Below, in pieces: positions 61,748 to 64,000 of a DNA stretch of 64,000 nt. The translations under genes were made by a program, and so were the position numbers. Under the pieces are notes generated by a model, which saw only the letters and a list, made by a program, of their open reading frames with translations, was not told the origin of the DNA and ran no database searches. The stretch is from the NCBI GenBank assembly GCA_016715885.1, contig JADJXL010000002.1, positions 1 to 64,000 on the forward strand. Direction: 5' to 3'. The DNA comes from Polyangiaceae bacterium. Its GTDB lineage: Bacteria; Myxococcota_A; Polyangia; Polyangiales; Polyangiaceae. Positions within the stretch are counted from its first letter, which is position 1. Each line of letters begins with the position of its first letter.

Positions 61748-62125
61748 CTAGCACGTTGCTTGGGCGGGTGCCGCGGGTTTGGCGTGCAAGACGTTGCAGA
61801 GATCGGCAAGTTTGTAGGGTTTGGGAATGAAGCCAGAGGCGCCGCAATCGGCCCGCTCCATTTGACGTGCCGACAGGTGGTAGGCGCTTGCGAGGTAGAC
61901 GCGCATGTTGGGGTAACGGCGGACGATCTGACGCGAGACTTCCAGGCCGTTCATGCCGGGGATCATCAGGTCCACGAGCGCTACGTCGATGCGCGTGGTG
62001 GCGAGCAGGCGCAGCGCATCGTCGCCCGATGCAGCACCGAAAACCTCGAATCCTTCGACTTTGAGGCCGATCCCCAACACCTTTCGCTGATTTTCCTCAT
62101 CGTCGACGATCAGTACGCGGACCAT
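61748..62125 (-). CDS. single-domain response regulator
   Basis: A 125-residue receiver protein without an output domain. The acidic pair is in VRVLIVDDEENQ, the phosphoacceptor Asp in VALVDLMIPGMNGLE, the conserved Ser/Thr in VYLASAYHLSARQ and the Lys in FIPKPYKLADL. The ATG at 62125 begins MVRVLIVDDE; the frame continues 27 codons upstream with no domain. It may act as a phosphorelay intermediate. It is upstream of queA-tgt and could be co-transcribed, though no functional link is known. Confidence 0.88.
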   Translation of the reverse strand: MVRVLIVDDEENQRKVLGIGLKVEGFEVFGAASGDDALRLLATTRIDVALVDLMIPGMNGLEVSRQIVRRYPNMRVYLASAYHLSARQMERADCGASGFIPKPYKLADLCNVLHAKPAAPAQATC

Positions 62126-62325
62126 ACAGGAAGGTTCCTTCGAGGGAGTTGCAGAAGCGTGGGCAGCGCGAGAGAACGAGGTTCTTTCAGGCAACGTGCG
62201 TTCCATGAAGGAAAAACCTCATGATTTCGCGCCGCAATGCGGCATGGCTGGAAAACGACTATCGTGATTGTTGCAACAAGGCAACAAACGACGCACGTCC
62301 GTCGTGCAAATGTGCAAGGGCCTGC

Positions 62326-62568
62326 CTCACCCCCCAGCCCCCTCTCCCTAGAAGGGAGAGGGGGAGACAAACCTCACCCCCCAGCCCCCTCTCCCTAGAA
62401 GGGAGAGGGGGAGACAAACCTCACCCCCCAGCCCCCTCTCCCTAGAAGGGAGAGGGGGGAAGAACGTCACAAACGTGTGGTTCCCCCTCTCCACCGTGTG
62501 GAGAGGGGGCCAGGGGGTGAGGTCATTTCCCCCTCTCCACCGTGTGGAGAGGGGGCCAGGGGGTGAGG
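62326..62568. repeat. GC-rich hairpin repeat cluster
   Basis: Three direct copies with a 47-bp period (from 62326, 62373 and 62420), each CTCACCCCCCAGCCC followed by the hairpin CCCCCTCTCCCT-AGA-AGGGAGAGGGGG and GAGACAAAC. Two further copies in opposite sense (62481-62524 and 62527-62568) read CCCCCTCTCC-ACCGTGTGG-AGAGGGGG and CCAGGGGGTGAGG, complementary to the direct copies. The rest of 62126-62325 shows no gene. Confidence 0.85.
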
Positions 62569-63918
62569 CTACGGGTACGTAATATTGAGCCGCGTCATCT
62601 TGCGCCAAAGCGTGGTGGCGCTGATGCCGAGCGCGTCGGCTGCTTTTTCGCGGCTGCCCTCGCAGTCGCGGAGAGCGTTTTCGATGGCGAGACGTTCGGC
62701 GGCATCGACCACGTCGGAGAGCGCTTTGCCGGCCGCCGGTTGCGCATTGGGGGCCGCGGGCGGCGCGATGCCGATGTCGTCCAGCGTGATGACGCCGCCG
62801 CCCGAAAGAGCCACGGCTTGTTCGACGAGGTTCTCAAGCTCGCGGATGTTACCCGGGAAGTCGTACTGCACGAGCGCTTCGATGACGCCATCGCCTACGT
62901 GCGCCCGCGTGTTCATCTTGCGGTTGTACTTGTCGAGGAAGAACTGGAACAAAAGCGGGATGTCTTCGCGCCGCTCGCGGAGTGGGGGCAGCATGAAACG
63001 CGCGACGTTGAGGCGGTAGTAGAGGTCTTGACGGAAGCGCTTTTCTGCGACGGCGGTGAGCAGATCCTGGTTTGTCGCAGCGATGATCCGTACGTCGATG
63101 CGGATGGGTTTGTTTTCCCCAACCCGGCGGATCTCGTTCTCTTGGATGGCGCGCAAGAGTTTGGCTTGAAACGTGAGGGGCGTTTCCGCGATCTCGTCGA
63201 AGAAAAACGTTCCACCGTCGGCTTCTTCGAAGAGGCCCTTGCGAGCTGCGACGGCGCCCGTGAACGAACCTCGCGCATGCCCGAACAGCTCGCTCTCGAG
63301 CAGCGTTTCGCTGATGGCCGCGCAGTTCACCGGGACGAACGGGCGTTCGGCGCGCTTGGAATTGGCATGGACCGCCTTGGCGACGAGCTCCTTGCCGGTG
63401 CCGCTTTCGCCCGTGATGAGCACCGTGGCGTCGGTCGGAGCAACCTTGACGATGCGCGAGAGCACCTCGCGGATGGCCTGTGATCGGCCAATGATGTTCT
63501 CGAACTTGTAGCGTTCACGAAACTCGGTCGCGAAGAGCGACACTTGGTTCGTGAGCCTTCGGCTCGCGATGGCTCGCTCGACTTTCACCAGCAACTCCTG
63601 CTCGGTGAAAGGCTTCTGGATGTAGTCGAAGGCGCCGAGACGCATGGCTTCGACGGCACTCTCGATGGTGCCGTACGCGGTCATCACGATGACTTCGGTG
63701 GTGGCATGCAACTCCTTGACGGCGCGGAGCACGGCGATGCCGTCGCTTGCGCCCATGCGCAGGTCGGTCAGGACCAAGTCGTAAGCACCTTTGGCTCCGC
63801 GATCGCCGCCTTCTTTGCCGTCACTCGCTTCGTCGACCTCGTAGCCGGCGCTGCGCAACATCAATGCCAGCGTCGTGCGCATGTTGCGCTGATCATCGAC
63901 GACCAGAATCTTTGCCAT
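62569..63918 (-). CDS. NtrC-family sigma54-dependent response regulator
   Basis: A three-domain activator of 449 residues. Receiver domain (1-120) with KILVVDDQRNM, phosphoacceptor Asp in LVLTDLRMG and Lys in YIQKPFTEQEL. AAA+ domain (about 140-370) with Walker A GESGTGKELVAKAV, the sigma54-contact loop GSFTGA (usual GAFTGA with Ala to Ser), Walker B GGTFFFDEI and the arginine-finger region. A C-terminal Fis-type HTH (EKAADALGISATTLWRKMTR) follows. The activator is complete and probably functional. Its kinase is not in the window, and no sigma54 promoter was identified nearby. Confidence 0.95.
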   Translation of the reverse strand: MAKILVVDDQRNMRTTLALMLRSAGYEVDEASDGKEGGDRGAKGAYDLVLTDLRMGASDGIAVLRAVKELHATTEVIVMTAYGTIESAVEAMRLGAFDYIQKPFTEQELLVKVERAIASRRLTNQVSLFATEFRERYKFENIIGRSQAIREVLSRIVKVAPTDATVLITGESGTGKELVAKAVHANSKRAERPFVPVNCAAISETLLESELFGHARGSFTGAVAARKGLFEEADGGTFFFDEIAETPLTFQAKLLRAIQENEIRRVGENKPIRIDVRIIAATNQDLLTAVAEKRFRQDLYYRLNVARFMLPPLRERREDIPLLFQFFLDKYNRKMNTRAHVGDGVIEALVQYDFPGNIRELENLVEQAVALSGGGVITLDDIGIAPPAAPNAQPAAGKALSDVVDAAERLAIENALRDCEGSREKAADALGISATTLWRKMTRLNITYP

Positions 63919-64000
63919 CATCTCCCCCGAGCTTCACCTATCGCCAGCGGCCTGTGGAAGTATCGTCGCGAGCGCCCCGAAGCTAGGGCAACCGAGCGAG

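Noticed and set aside
62326..62568. CRISPR array
   Set aside because: The three direct copies are contiguous with no unique spacers, each is a hairpin, and no cas gene is near.

Overview
The window is GC-rich and gene-dense and looks like a myxobacterial chromosome (order Polyangiales, Sorangium/Polyangium-like). The evidence is the combination of Hanks-type Ser/Thr kinases with C-terminal membrane anchors, Ser/Gly/Ala-rich lipoproteins, a PEGA protein, an AgmX-type protein, a Tgl/PilF-like TPR lipoprotein, an NtrC-type activator, and DUF2169/VgrG type VI secretion accessory genes. This is inferred from gene content; no rRNA is present to confirm it.

Layout. (1) 0.2-6.3 kb: one minus-strand block with an accessory-looking dnaB helicase, a Ser-rich lipoprotein, an XRE regulator and seven unknown genes, starting beside a tRNA-Leu(TAA). 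(2) 6.4-19.5 kb: housekeeping genes in several orientations: an rqcH-like gene, a thioredoxin-fold lipoprotein that appears to be a selenoprotein (in-frame UGA in a UxxC site plus a SECIS-like hairpin), a metallophosphatase, recO, a RodZ-like gene, a TPR lipoprotein, a Crp-like regulator, tsaB, a TonB-like gene, yacG, an outer-membrane barrel, a PrsW-like protease and dnaJ. (3) 19.6-36.7 kb: the division and cell wall (dcw) cluster on the minus strand, mraZ-rsmH-ftsL-ftsI-murE-murF-mraY-murD-ftsW-murG-murC-ftsQ-ftsA-ftsZ, mostly joined by 4-nt stop/start overlaps. murB and ddl are not in it. (4) 37.8-42.2 kb: a three-gene unit built around a membrane-anchored small GTPase, the best candidate here for an undescribed system. 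(5) 42.3-56.9 kb: a kinase/PEGA/Cys-rich operon, a DUF2169 gene, a vgrG-DUF2169-PAAR/toxin-immunity operon and a second kinase. (6) 57.4-63.9 kb: a small unknown gene, a stand-alone B12-binding protein, an AgmX-type protein, tgt-queA, a response regulator and a sigma54 activator.

Two patterns cross these regions. First, a palindromic repeat with the shared pattern GTTTACGATGGGG...CCCCATACCCC fills four of the six convergent gene junctions; the other two are under 50 bp. It may act as a bidirectional terminator. Second, six genes (mraZ, rsmH, ftsI, murE, a DUF2169 gene and vgrG) each need one or two 1-nt indels to read through. The missing bases fall in or beside G/C runs and the extra ones in A/T runs, while stop/start overlaps with neighbours are preserved. 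This looks more like sequencing error than gene decay, so these genes are given as single CDSs with the frameshift position stated.
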